Made by a program: the position numbers and the translations under genes. This document shows positions 1 through 11,639 of a stretch of DNA of 64,000 nt, piece after piece. Positions within the stretch are counted from its first letter, which is position 1, and every line of letters begins with the position of its first letter. A model generated the notes under the pieces. That model worked only from the letters and a program-made list of their open reading frames with translations, ran no database searches and was not told the DNA's origin. Source of the DNA: Rhipicephalus microplus (Eukaryota > Arthropoda > Arachnida > Ixodida > Ixodidae); NCBI RefSeq assembly GCF_043290135.1, contig NW_027464785.1:228493-292492 (forward strand), given 5' to 3'.

Positions 1-523
1 GACCGGAGTAAAGAGAGACCACTTAAACTGGATCCTCCTGTTTCACCCTGCAATTGTCGGAGCGTTGGAGACTCACAGCTGCATTTTCATGGCATGTTCA
101 AAATACCCTTTTGTCAACTGGCACACGCTATTGACCTACGTGAGGGAAACTTGACGCTTAAAATAGAGCTCTCGCGCAACCCAGAAACACAGGTAAGCGT
201 CTCAACATTCTAGTAAAATATCCTACGAAGTTGGTCTGTAGTTCCAGCTTTAAGATTGATATTGTCCATGTTCGAGTTTTTCCCGAGACTATCAGTGCAA
301 CGCAGATCGCATATGGTAGCGAATAAGTGTCACAGAATTCTGGCAAGCACCACTACTAAACAATTAGCCTTCAAAAAAATGAAGCTCTACACTAGGCAGT
401 ACGTCCTGCGACGCAATTGCGATTCAATAATAGGGAAGTCGTAATTTATTTTCGGCAGGAGCCAATTGCATGCATTAGAGTAGGAGCCTCAAACACGTGG
501 ACCACGGCCAGCAGCTGACTGTT
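1..523. other. Unrecognised sequence
   Basis: I see no convincing coding exon, tRNA-like head or repeat signature. The short open frames here have no family resemblance and no flanking splice pattern that stands out. Confidence 0.4.
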
Positions 524-734
524 GATTGATTGATTGATTGATTGATGTATTGATTGATTGATTGATTGATTGGTATGTGAGGCTTAACGCCCCAAAACCA
601 CCATATGATTATGAGAGACGCCGTAGTGGAGGGCTTCGGAAATTTTGACAACCTGGGATTCTTTACGTGCGCCAAAATCTGAGCACACGGGGGGTCAGCA
701 GAGTACCTTAGCCACTAGACCATCGCGGCGGGGC
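524..734 (-). mobile_element. tRNA-derived tick SINE, internally deleted
   Basis: Read on the minus strand, this begins with a tRNA-like head (near 734, with the A-box-like TGGCTAAGGTACT). It runs through the conserved SINE body (GGACGTTAAAC-type motif near 583-595) and ends in a (TCAA)n tail at 524-571. Compared with the other copies here, about 75 bp are missing between the body and the head, including the B box. The copy therefore lacks a complete internal RNA polymerase III promoter. Flanks share only TGACTGT as a possible target-site duplication. Confidence 0.85.
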
Positions 735-3171
735 AGCCCGTGACTGTCTTTATGCCACTTTTCTTTCTTAAAGGGCCAGTGTTAACAGCTTCCGTCTTCT
801 TTTTTACGCCTTCCTCCCCTCCCCCTCCCTCCCCGGTCGCCAAAGAAAAGAAGCTCGGCAACTCGTAGAGTAGGCCATGGCGATGACGTTTTGAGAATAT
901 TACAGCGCTTTACACCACGCAGAGCCTTCATTGAAAAAAAAAAAGATTCCCATGCTCCTTTGCCGCGCCTGACCAATTGCCATTTCACACGCAGTGACGT
1001 AATGTTGCTGATAAACGAGTTGACGTAGCGCGCAGCTCGTCGATTGGTCTAAACCAGTGACGATGACGGGCTGCGCCTTCCCATCGCTATGAGGGAGAGG
1101 CGTGGCGAGGCCATGCGAAAATTTGAACCCAGCTGAAACTGATCTTATAGCCCCTCGTAACTTCCTTAATGTAGCATGTATTCGCGAAATTCTTGTGACA
1201 GCATGTTCGCAAAGCAAAAGTGCCCATATTTCTCTTTATAACAATTTTAGGACCTTGGGTTGGTTTACTGGCCATGTAATACAAATTTTTTTCGTGTTCT
1301 AGACAAGCATGACTGGTCGAAAGGATTGTTTTCGTGGGGAACTCGACGTAGTTAACATTTGTTGAACCATAACCACTAAACAATACCTACACGTCAGATT
1401 TCATGTCCAGATTTTTCTTTCCTTTTTTCTATCGATTTGGCTATAATGTTGGAATATTTGCAACATATCTCCTTCAGAAATGAACCGTACATGAAGAAAG
1501 GGTGGAACGATTGCTTTTAAAGGCTAACGTACGTTTGCTGACAATATGTAGTAACTGCAATCCTTCCTTCCCCTTCTTACGTTCTTCCCTACTCTGAGCG
1601 GCCCTTGCCATCGCTGGCCATTGCGAGCGTCAACTGGATATGGGCACGGGAAAGACATCCACGTCGTCGTCACTACAGAAAAGGTCGGAGGACCTGTTTA
1701 ATCGTCCACCATTTTCTCTGGAGCAGATAAAAACTTCAGCACAAGATTTCCCTCAAAATGCTGTGGGACATCCTGCTGACCGCAGATGTTACTCAGTATG
1801 AACAGGCCACTGTCTTACGACAAGAACAATGACTGAAGTGCTTGAAACGTTGGCGTATGTCGTAACTCTAGGAAATTCTACTCTTCTGTTGCAGAACAGA
1901 GGAAACATGGATTGTTATTTCACCATGGTGCGCACGACGGACACGTGCTGATAACGCAGATAACACTGTCAATCTGTCTTACGATTGTACGCTCAGTGGG
2001 AAATTTTTTTTCGGGGGGAGGGGGGTGTTTGTCTCCCGCCAATTTTGTACCTTTTTTCGGCGTCGCTACCTTCTACGGTGGACGAGAGGAAACATTACTT
2101 CCATTCAGTCCTTGTGGTCTGCTTTGCAGCTATGAGAACGCTTCAGCATCAAGTGTGCATCTTTACTCTGCGTACAAAATACCTAAAGGTCAACTAAAAC
2201 ACGCCGGCTTCCTCATCGCGGAACATTGGTGCTTAAAATTCAGGTAGCTAAACAAAACACACTAGAGAGCCATTCAAGCTTCTAATACTGTTTGTCACTC
2301 ATCGCCTGTTCTAGTTTTACTATTTATATTATGAAGAAATGTTGTTATACAACGCAAATAGAAAAAAGTACACATGCTGCTCCTCACAGCTGACTGCATG
2401 CTATATACTGTAGTATCCTCCTAAACGTTTCAAACGCGCAAGTGAAGTGAACGTCCGGAAAGTTCGGAATTTTTGATCCTGAACTAATAGCGGTGAAACA
2501 CGTTATTTTATGCCAGATTGACAGTGTTGTATCACCGATGTAATCATTAAAATATTTTGTGAAATTCGCAGTGCCTGTGTTTGCCCGCCTATATGTAGTC
2601 CCGCTTTGCGTTTGATATTGACGCCTCATGTTAAATCAATTTCGACTCGAAAGAAGCATACTCAAGATCGCTGGAATGGCATCTGGAGTCAGGTGAAAAC
2701 ATATTGAAAGGAAGCCTTTTGTACCTGTGTGCGATCACTGATGCGTAAGGTCACGTTGAAATGTATCATAATTAGACCATGGGTATAGTTATCGTAGTGC
2801 CTCTGCCTGTTAGCAATTATTGCATTCTAACGGACACACCAGGTTCTATACTCCGAGGATCAGATACCTACACAATGCAGTTTCTGAAGCCACCTGCTGT
2901 ATTGTCCAAGCTTGATGACTACAATATCGCTAAGTTTGTTTTTTCTGGGTATGCGTATCGTGATGGTCAAAGGTAATAACGATAATAACTACTCGTATAT
3001 TGGTATATCTTGCCGAATATGCATGTAGACAATTCAATATGTATGTGTTCAAACAACACAAGCTTGCAGGGGCTACTAATAAAAAAGATAAGGCGAAAGC
3101 GGTCTTTTTGAACGAGACAAAGCCAAATTCATTTTCGCAAGGCTGTTAGAGTACATTAATGAAACAGCCTG
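735..3171. other. Unrecognised intergenic or intronic DNA
   Basis: A pyrimidine-rich patch lies at about 790-835 and a G-run at 2013-2026. The rest is AT-rich with short open frames that have no recognisable domain. The longest, at 1912-2247, looks like chance. I see no gene here. Confidence 0.4.
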
Positions 3172-3400
3172 ATCATGATCATCATCAGCTTGACTACGCC
3201 CACTGCAGGGAAAAGTTCCCTCCCATGTTCCACTGATCAACCAGGTTCGGCGCTTTCTGCTGCGACGTTACACGTGCAAACTACTCAATGTCATCTGCTT
3301 ACCTAATTTCTGTCTCCCCGTCACGCGTTTACTCTCTATTGGAACCCATTTAGCTGGCCTTAATGACCAGCGATTATTCTGTCCATGCACAACAGAGCCG
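3172..3400 (-). mobile_element. RTE-like LINE 3' end, decayed
   Basis: On the minus strand the translated frames read a broken C-terminus of an endonuclease-reverse transcriptase. WSLRPAKWVPIESKR and GRQKLGKQM near 3300-3395 are followed, in shifted frames, by a piece ending near 3200. This matches a tail I associate with RTE/BovB-like tick LINEs (pattern: W..+V..W.P...+R.+GR). The element ends in a GAT-rich tail (TGATGATCATGATCA near 3172-3188), typical of short 3' tandem tails in that group. Frameshifts make it a dead 5'-truncated copy. Confidence 0.5.
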
Positions 3401-4171
3401 GCTTATGCCCGGCCTACGCGATAGCGTGAAGGTACACCATCACCTTCGCATGGAAAAAATCCGAAACCCGGTGCAGGACCATTGCCATTGGCTTAAAATT
3501 AAATCTGTTTGATGATGAAATCACATAAAAAAAGGCCTGTGATGCGGCCTCACTGGCAACCACAGTCGGGAATGCACTCCCTCACCAGATCAGCGTCCAC
3601 CCTAACGCAGTACTTGGTCACTATACCTCCCACATGAGTACACCAATTAGCAACCTAATAATACCTTCTACTTACAAACATTGTAGAAAAAGAGGAAGAA
3701 GCTGGAACCCAGAACCGGCGTTCGGTCAGGTTTCTTCACCGATCAATAGTTTTTTTTTTTTACAAATATAGTCAATCGTCGTTTTTAAAAATTCGCAGAG
3801 CATAACCAACGCAGTTTGTCTCATGTGTAAAAAGCCTGCACACCGAACAGACGTTCGGTGTCCAGAAGAAAGGAAAGTCACACCGCTCATGCATTCGCCT
3901 GAGGCGACTCCAAGACGAAATGCATCTTTTCTACCCGCTCAACTCTATCAACAACACCCACTCCCCAAACCCCTGCCGGAAGCTTTTTGCATCAAATGCC
4001 GTCTGGCATAGCCTCCGTGATCGAAGGTATTGGAAGCTATGTACACCTCACATTACTTCTCCGTGCCTCCGGGATTGGCATTCTTTGACTAAGCGATGCT
4101 GCGACCAAGTGAACAGCTACCCTTTGAAGCGAAGCTATTTCATGGCGTCCTGAGACGTTACTTTATGCGAC
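3401..4171. other. Unrecognised sequence
   Basis: There is an A/T-homopolymer stretch near 3750. The overlapping open frames at 3823-4153 show no recognisable domain. Nothing else stands out. Confidence 0.35.
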
Positions 4172-4215
4172 GTCCCAGTGTCGTTATGGTGACGTCACCA
4201 TAACGACACTGGGAC
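4172..4215. repeat. 44-bp perfect palindrome with CRE-like centre
   Basis: Two 22-base arms are exact reverse complements with no spacer; the axis lies between 4193 and 4194. The centre is GTGACGTCAC, which contains the CREB/ATF consensus TGACGTCA. The symmetry stops sharply at 4171/4216. A short (ATCA)n-like patch (GATCAATCAATCAA) follows at about 4234-4247. It could be a minimal foldback element, a recent inverted-duplication scar or an assembly fold-back. The sequence alone does not decide. Confidence 0.9.
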
Positions 4216-5711
4216 CTTGTCAACTTGTAGTATAATGATCAATCAATCAAGCATGAATCAGCTACATTGCATTGTGCAGACATGTAAAGTAGAGAAGTTT
4301 GCAAACAGGCAAATTATAATGCCTAGCAAGGTGCCGTAACAGTCAATAAGGCGCACAAGGAGCAATATTGTACTCATGTTAGAACAGTATATAATAAAGA
4401 AGTGGCCGCAGTTTAAATATTTATATTTGTTTAAAAACACCGTTACAAGAACATGCTTCAACCTGTGTGCAAGACTTATATTATCGTAATGGTGTAGGGT
4501 AATATCTTTTTTTTTTCAATCACAAACTTGTCACGCGTTGACGATACCTGATGGAATATTGAGAATAATTAGGGTATCATCAACACGTGACCACGATTTT
4601 TTCATCACATCGTGTTGACGCCCGACGGTCCCATTTCGCTTTTGAGGCAGAGCCTTCGACTTTCGCCTGAAGTTCTCAGCTTGGAAATATGCCCTCGCAA
4701 CAGCCCTTCCCATTCCAATCTCCTTGCGATAAACGTATCGAACACGGGTCAACCAGGATGTATGTTATACCCAACTATACTGCTTAGCTAATGGCGCCAG
4801 TTCGAGCGAAGAATTCATTGTAAAACTTGACGTGTTTACGCTTCCGGAGAGAAACATTGCTTAGCATTTGTGACTCGTACAACACGGTATACACCAAGTA
4901 ATAAGTCCAGCTTTCCTGCTACGTCATTTGAAAACTTCCGACAAGCGGAGTGCTGTGCTAAAGAAGGAACGCGAGCCACGTAACGCGAGCGCGATTTGCA
5001 TACACATTGGACCGGCTTTGCATTCTCTTGGCAGCCATCCAGAATGTAGGAGTCATTCTTGGTGCCTTGCTGAAGCGGAGGTTTTGATGAGAACAGTCAA
5101 ACTTTTATGCCTAGGCGGGCTGTTGCGAGTCGAGGCACGAGACTCATGGAAATTAGCTATATTTATAACTCCTTTATTGATAAGCCTCTCTTTAGGCGAA
5201 TGAATGATGCCCCTTTATTAGTCACTCACAGACACATACGCAAACACTTCAACTGTATGCAAGCATTGCTTTCAGCTATTCGGCGATGTTTGCCGGAAGA
5301 CGGCACCATAGCTTTAAACGAGTCTGCATGATTCGAACTATTCCAGCAGGCTCATAGAAACGCTTACGATTTAAATTAAACACCTTCGAAAGTTCGCAAT
5401 GACGTTCCCCAAAAGCATGCCACCCGAGTTTCGGGAATGCCGCATATTCACAAACGTAAGCGCCTTTCGAGAAAATGATTACTGTAGAGACAAGCTGGTT
5501 ATGGTATTCACGCGACGCGCGTAGTTAGAATACGTGCTTGTCTCCTCTTGCTTCCCCGCTGTAACTGAATGGAGCGGTTGTAGTCGACGGGGATTATTTT
5601 GTTGCATAACGACGGGAATTATCGGTTGCACAGTATTGCTGCAACGTGTATGATATATATTCATGTTGCGAAGTGGTAATCTATTAGTTTGAAACAGACT
5701 GTCTGTAAAGG
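4216..5711. other. Unrecognised sequence
   Basis: Apart from the (ATCA)-like patch at 4234-4247, I see no repeat family, tRNA-like element or coding exon with support on either strand. Confidence 0.35.
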
Positions 5712-6665
5712 CCTTACACCCCTGTCACATTGCCACCGCCAAACTGTTAAACTCCGTCAACGTAGGCCTTATACCCCTTTCACACGGCCACCACCAAACT
5801 TCGTTAAACTTCGTTAACATTAACCTCTTCTAGGGAGTTCTACAGAGATGGAGTTGTGGCAGTGTGACACGACAATGGCAAGGTTGTAATAGTTGGCGCG
5901 AGTGGCTCAGCCAGCGCTGTTCAATTTTGGCAGGGTATCCTAATTTCATCTCTTGTTGCTTGTTAGTGTATCTCTGTTATGCGGTATTTACAAAAACACA
6001 ATCTTAAGTAGGGCTAAAGCGAACAAAGCATTAAACATTATTTCAAATGAAAAGCTAGCCACCTTATGCCTAACGCTATGTTTGTTTACAATTGCACCGG
6101 GCTCGACGACTAGTTGTTTTTGCAGCCCGTGAGTTACCTTTGAATTAGATCGGGTCCCATTACCCATTCCTGCAGCCGTCGAAGCATGCCACGATGAGGG
6201 AGCGCTGTCAGTCATTCCTCTCACGCAGTAACGCGAACACAGTGACGACAGCAACTACACACACCGACAAAAAAGTTTAAATGGTGGAGCCCGGCCGGAC
6301 TCGCGAAGCATGGTGTGCAGCGCATCGGGTTGGAGAGTAGCTGTACTCTGGCGTGCGTATATATGTGCGAAGAAACACGTTATGAGGGCGTACTACAACA
6401 AAATAATTTTTTTAATATTGCTGAAAGGTATAATTGTTCTCACTGTGGCAATTCAGTGCTCGAAAGTTTTTTTCTGACCTGCAGTTACTGGGAACGAGAG
6501 TGTCTCATTCTTCTGCAAAGGAAGAACGTCGAACTTCCTTTGGGAAATGCTCCGCTTACCTTTGTTTGCGCAAGGGTGGAGGTGTGACACGAACCGCTCC
6601 TCCAGTGTCGTGGCGACAAGGGAGTTAAACGGTGTTTGCGGGCGCCCGTGTGACAGGGGTATTAG
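5712..6665. mobile_element. Non-autonomous DNA transposon with inverted ends
   Basis: The left end (5714-5760) and the reverse complement of the right end (about 6612-6664) share ACCCCTGTCACA followed by a C/G-rich stretch and GTTAAACTCC-like or GTTTAACTCC motifs. These form imperfect terminal inverted repeats of about 45 bp. A second, direct copy of the left end starts at about 5768 (TATACCCCTTTCACACGGCC), so the left terminus is doubled. The interior has no transposase-like frame, so the element would depend on enzyme supplied elsewhere. I could not identify a clean target-site duplication, and the superfamily is unknown. Confidence 0.6.
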
Positions 6666-7013
6666 ATGCCTCTTCGAAAGTGAAAACTGACCATCGTCTG
6701 TGGCGTCGGCGTCAACACGTGCGATGAAAAAAAGAAAAGAACAAAACATCAAGCGACGAACGTCATTTTCCAACGCAATGATGAGGTTACAGCTTGCTAA
6801 CATTTGTGATGTCACCGTGACGTCACATGACTTGATGTCGTCTGAAGTAGTCATCAAATGACATTACTGCTGTGTTGATGGTGAGTTGCAGCCACTTCAG
6901 AAGCAGTTCAAAACCGTGTTCGGTGCCGAAAAGCGAGGAGAGATGGAATACTTATTTAAGAAAGGACGACGGCTTTTGCCAAGTCACTGTTTGGGCAAAT
7001 ACAAAAGAGACCG
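6666..7013. other. Unrecognised sequence with dyad
   Basis: Near 6806-6829 there is an imperfect dyad, TGTGATGTCA and TGACGTCACA separated by CCG, again CRE-like. No coding signal is seen. Confidence 0.35.
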
Positions 7014-7135
7014 GTTGAGAGAGAGAGAAAAGAGAAGAGAGGAGGGCAGGGAGGTTAACTAGATTCTAAGATCTGGTACGCCCTCTGCCGGGGTTGAGGA
7101 ATAGGTGAAAAGGGAGAGAGAGAAAAAGATAGAAA
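7014..7135 (-). repeat. Pyrimidine-rich short interspersed repeat (copy 1)
   Basis: On the minus strand this reads as a C/T-rich segment with the core TTAACCTCCCTGC, flanked by (TC)n. The same core in the same C/T-rich context occurs at about 14562, 18082, 32790 and 63304, which defines a family. I recall similar segments in tick sequences but cannot name the class. No tRNA-like head is visible. Confidence 0.6.
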
Positions 7136-8182
7136 ATAAATAGGAACAAAACACAAACACAAACACGCACACACGTAAACGATTCACTTACAGTCGTAAA
7201 GCCATGCCCATAGTTCGCAAAAAGCCCCGTAGCGCTTGCGCGGCCAGTTGAATTTGAAATACTTCTACTTATTGAATTTTGTAACAAATCAAGAAGCCAC
7301 AGCCTTACCTAACGACTACAGTATAAACATTTTTTTTCCATATATACAGGAGCTTTGGTTTTGTCTGTTTGCTTGGTTACGATTTCATGCATGCGCCACT
7401 GAACGCACGTAATGTTCCCTACCTTGCATCTTCGACCAACATCCCGCTAATACCTAAATACCCACACCACCCCTTCTACCCCAAGGCGTTCATCGAGGCA
7501 TCACTTGAGATAAACCTCCGTTCGATGGCAACGCAGTATCATCCCTTCTAAAGAGAAATGGCCCAAAACTTGTTAGCCGAGGACCACAACCCGGTTTCCC
7601 CTCTAATTACGCCCCGAATGGCGCACCCGCCAAGCTCATCGAAGAAAGCTAGCGCCATAATAGACAGTGAAAATGGAAGGGAAAGCTAGAAGGTAAAGCG
7701 ATACATTATACGGGGGGTATATACGAGCGTGTTTGCATAATGAGATAAGAGTGCTCGAGCGCACAACCTCGGCATGACCTGAGAAGATAATAACACGCCT
7801 CGTAACCGCACTTACGTCGTCCTTTCGTCTTAGTGTCTCGGAGGAAGGACGGTCATTTCACGGTGCATGGCCAGGTGAATCGTCACACTAGAAGCTGCAA
7901 CACAGTGCTATAAGCTTCGCTGATGAGGATTTCGATGCTTACATGGCGCGACGCCCGTAAGTGAAAGTGTTAGTTAGCGCCGACGATAAGTTAGTTACAC
8001 GCACTTCCATTTGTAAAATTTATTTTGTTGACACGAACGAAGCTAACATGCGCAGTGCTCATGAATCAGAAGGTGAAAATTGGGGATAAGTAATGTGCGT
8101 TCTTTCAATTTCCTGTGTCTTTAGTTCCGTGTCATCTACGAGTGATCTAGACGGAAACATAAACCAGAAGCAATAGTTAGCC
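7136..8182. other. Unrecognised sequence
   Basis: An open frame at 7369-7551 (+) is proline- and tyrosine-rich (NIPLIPKYPHHPFYP) but shows no domain and no partner exon. Otherwise nothing is recognisable. Confidence 0.3.
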
Positions 8183-8334
8183 GCGGAGGACCAGTAGTTA
8201 TGGTGCTCGGCTGCTGACCGGAAAATGAAGGGTTCGATACCGGCCGTGGCGGTTCCGTTTCGATAAGGCAAAATTCTAAAGTTTGTGTGTACTGTACGGT
8301 ACCAATGAACGTCAAAAAACACCGCATAGATGGC
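8183..8334 (+). mobile_element. tRNA-derived SINE, second subfamily, 3'-truncated
   Basis: The tRNA-like head starts near 8183. It has an A-box-like AGTAGTTATGGTGCTC region and a B box, GGGTTCGATACCGG, at about 8228-8241. The following body fragment (ATTCTAAAGTTTG... CTGTACGGTACC...) matches the subfamily seen inverted at 35215-35395. The usual 3' body and (TCAA)n tail are absent, so the copy is 3'-truncated. Confidence 0.65.
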
Positions 8335-9544
8335 ATTTCTGCAACCCTGCACTACTAAATCTCCCTTAATCATATCGTGGGCTTGGGATGTAAAACTACG
8401 GATAATATGAGGGCAACATCACCTTTATAGTCCCAGATTTACCGCGGCATCACGCGGTTACCTCAGATGATTGATTATAGCACTGGTAATACAACTTAAA
8501 AAAAATAAATGGTATCGAATTTCAATCCATGAATACTGCACACTTCTAGAGAATCGTTGGACGGATCTCGTAAAGTCGTGGCGTTTATATGCTGCCAGTT
8601 CCAAGAGTATGATAAAAACTAGCCTGATTATCGTGGCGAATACAAATGTGTTGGCTGCACGATGATCCATCATTCCGGGATAATTCACGGATGTCTGACC
8701 CAGGTGGGACCCATAACGCCGGAGAAAATTTAGCAAGTTTGTCATCTTATAAAAGTGCGCTTGAGACCACGGTGAACAGGACGTCGTGCAGAGAGAGACT
8801 CGGGCCACTAACAATCTTTCTCCCTCTCAAGAACTCACCTTCTCTTTAAATCAAGTGTTACACTCAAAGGGCCCATAAACCACACTCAGTTCAAAGACGA
8901 GAGGCTAGTTTCTTTCTCGTCATCGCTACCCTGTCTACGAGCGCTATCTGGTTCTTGCCGCTTCTTGCCTAAAGTAAGCGCTTTATTTTCACCCACCGCA
9001 CACAGAGGACTATCGCCTTTCGACGACCTTTGCCAGTGAAGAACGCAGATAAGCCGCCAATTTTTATTGTTTATTTTGTTTGCATCCTTATCAATTTTTT
9101 GGTCACGCAAACATGCACAATTTTGTCCCTCACGACCAACAACTCCGACAACGGAATTTTCACGAAACGAGCTCTTCAACGCTATTGCGTTTAATAAGTC
9201 ACCGCGCATAATAGCCACGCGACACGAGGCACATCGGGCATGCGATTACAGGGCAGAGCAGATTATAGAAGACAATTCACAACAGGTCTCTCTCGTATAT
9301 CGGCCAATTGAGAGCTTCTTTCAGCGTGACGTGACGTGAGCGAACTACTGACGCCACAAACTGTGTCGCAAGGACAGGACACGCTGAGAGGGAGTAATGT
9401 GCTCTTCTTATTTTCCGAGCCTGTTTAGGGTAACAGATGCTTATTGGTCATGAATGGCATTGCTAGACTGCATGCTATGATTTTGCTAGACTGCCAGGTA
9501 AAAACTATGCGGCTGTAGGTGCCCAATGTTCAATGCACCATTTT
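8335..9544. other. Unrecognised sequence
   Basis: No repeat or coding signature was recognised. A few overlapping short frames (8458-8849) are AT-rich and look like noise. Confidence 0.35.
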
Positions 9545-9951
9545 TTTATTGATATGATATATAAGGAGATGTTGGCGCACCATTATGGCGCCGGCTACTC
9601 CTTAGCCGTTGATTGAAACTTGAACACGTATCTTGAAGCAAAACATACAAAGCAATGCATGGAAAATAGAAAACTCGGGCACAGATATGCAAAGACACAC
9701 TTATACGCACATATCACAATGATAAGTAAATGTTCGAAAGTCAATGTAAGAAGTCTCTGGAAATGTCCCTCGTTAATATTCGGTCCACCAGCACAAAACA
9801 GCAAAGCACACGTCTGGTCATTATAAAGATGCATTCGCTCGTATGTACATAATAGTCGACACGTCATTCATTTCACAACACACACGTGATGGGTGTCACA
9901 TGATACTGTACATAATAAGTACATGTGTTACAAATGAAAGTTTGTTCTTTG

Positions 9952-11097
9952 TTAATACTTGTCAGCAATCCCGCTGTCTTGTAAAAAACGTGTTAATGCT
10001 TTTAAAGCGTGGAACTGTAAAACTACAGTTGGCCACGGGCCCAGAAGTTTTTTCATGCTAAATGGTCTGCGGTCCAATGCGAACAGTTCGCACTTAAGAC
10101 GGCGTCTCGGCGTGTCATGATGTGGACAGTCTATGAGAAGGTTACAGACGTCTTCATCTATAAATACACATTCGCATTCGGGAGTTTCAGCTCTGCCGAT
10201 TCTGTGCAAAAAATGTTTTGTGTATGCGGTGCCTAGCCTCATTCGGTGAATTAGAGTTTCCATCCTTCTATCTAATGCCAGCGTAATTTCGAATTAAATA
10301 AATGGATCGATATGATATAAATCGCAGCTCTTTTTACTTTGGTCAAACCAAGCAGTTTTGCTCATTCTGAAAGTTGTATTCTTTATAATACTACGCAATT
10401 CATTTTTCGAAATTGGTAAAGAAACAGTAACGTCTTTACGATGTGCTTGTCGTGCTGCTTCATCGGCAGCTGTGTTTCTAGGAATGTTGCAGTGGCAAGG
10501 TATCCACTGGAATTTGATCTCATGTTGCGCCTTCTTTGCTTTGGTGAGCTCCTTCAGCGTTTCGTATGTCATACTATCACATATTACATTCCTGTTTGTA
10601 CTGGAGAGTGATCTTAACGCGGCCTGTGAGTCACTAAAAAGTACCCATTTTCTAGCGTCTGCTACCGAGTTTATAAACTTTAAAGCATACAGAACAGCGA
10701 AGAGCTCAGATGTAGTAGATGACGTCATGCGACATAATTTAAACGATTCGTGAATATTGAGCTGTGGTATGATAAATGCCGATGTTGAAGACGTTGTAGT
10801 ACTTGAGCCATCTGTGTAAATATGTATGTACCCTGGATACCGCATGTGTATCTGATAAAGCGCTAGTTGTTGAGCAGCTTGGATGAACATGTCTCTCTTT
10901 CTGATAATGCCATCAACTGAGAATTCAATGCTTGGTATTACAAGCTGCCATGGAGGATAGTCCATTTCAGAGCTCCAAAATTCATTTCTGGGTAATATAT
11001 GTACATCGTTATGAGCATTGCTTTTATCTCTTAGTAAAATCTCCAGTGTCAATGGGTGGTCTCTGTGTTGCGTCCGTAAGCGAAAAAAATGCGGCAT
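9952..11097 (-). pseudogene. LINE RNase H and zinc-knuckle-like tail
   Basis: The frame from 11097 downwards encodes an RNase H-like domain. YTDGS (Asp at about residue 96), SELFAV (Glu 131), SDSQAA (Asp 156) and AADEAA (Asp 212) preserve all four acidic catalytic positions of the fold. IPCHCNIP sits where the family usually has a P-[SG]-H-x-G-I loop. The frame is cut by a TAA at 10294-10296 and then continues in the same frame with RRMETLIHRMRLGTAYTKHF. A Cys/His tail follows (CECVFIDEDVCNLLIDCPHH), like the zinc-knuckle-like end of these LINE proteins. The role would be removal of the RNA strand during target-primed reverse transcription. Because the catalytic residues survive and only one stop interrupts this part, it is fairly young or slowly decayed. 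The upstream reverse transcriptase is in other frames. I infer a dead retrotransposon copy, not a host gene. Confidence 0.75.
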
Positions 11098-11548
11098 GTT
11101 TCAATTGTTCTCATGACTGGAAAGGGTGGTTGTCGAGTCTCTGCTGTAACAAGGCTGCTGGAAGTCGCTCGTGGAACACCTATGCAGACGCGCAGTCCCC
11201 TAGCTAATAGTCTTTGAAGTCGCTCCTCTGAAGTGCGGGAAAGGCCGTGTAACACTGCTGCAGACCAAAATAAACGGCCCCCTTCAGCCGTATACGTCCT
11301 GGTCCTCCTTGTGCGTAACAATATGCAACTTTTTGTCGTATTAAAGCATTATGAACAGCGAGCATGGATGATACAGATCCGCCCCGTGATGTCCCAGAAA
11401 TTCTGCGGAGTATATTCACTAGCGTACTCACCTCGTTTTCGAGTTTCTTTATGTGAGTTTCCCATGATAGCTGCCTATCAAGTATTACTCCGAGAAACCG
11501 ATTCTGTGCCACAATCATTAGTTTCAATGCACCTATTTTCTGCGCCAA
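11049..11548 (-). pseudogene. LINE reverse transcriptase C-terminal part, frameshifted
   Basis: Two overlapping minus-strand frames carry the thumb-like end of a LINE reverse transcriptase. The first, 11548 to 11204, contains NRFLGVILDRQLSWETHIKK and ISGTSRGGSVSSMLAVHNAL. This is the common F-LGV-x-LD...L-W-x-x-H-I motif that follows the palm domain. The second, 11321 to 11049, contains LQRLLARGLRVCIGVPRAT and then runs into the RNase H frame. A frameshift near 11320 and another between 11097 and 11049 separate the parts, and an in-frame TGA lies just upstream of 11548. The catalytic palm (Y-[AV]-D-D) is missing because the element is 5'-truncated. No function is expected. Confidence 0.7.
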
Positions 11549-11639
11549 TGGGCGTTGAGCTTTTCACGTACCGCGCGCGCATATGGTGTTTTCTTTTTGG
11601 TCGGGACCTGAAGAGCATTCATAAGAAGTGCCGTATAGA

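Larger units (their letters stand above)
9545..11560 (-). mobile_element. I/R1-type LINE relic, 5'-truncated
   Basis: This is a minus-strand non-LTR retrotransposon fragment. From its 5' side it carries the end of a reverse transcriptase (11049-11548), an RNase H domain, a cysteine/histidine tail (to 9952) and an AT-rich 3' UTR to about 9545. An RNase H domain C-terminal to the reverse transcriptase is characteristic of the I/R1/LOA-type clades. Two frameshifts and one nonsense codon show it is inactive. Its 5' break abuts the head of an oppositely oriented LINE at about 11560. Confidence 0.75.

Noticed and set aside
1912..2247. 111-codon plus-strand frame
   Set aside because: It crosses a G-rich run, has no recognised domain and sits in otherwise featureless DNA. 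The length is expected by chance in 64 kb.
6453..6857. 134-codon minus-strand frame as a gene
   Set aside because: It crosses the right inverted repeat of the DNA transposon and has no domain likeness.
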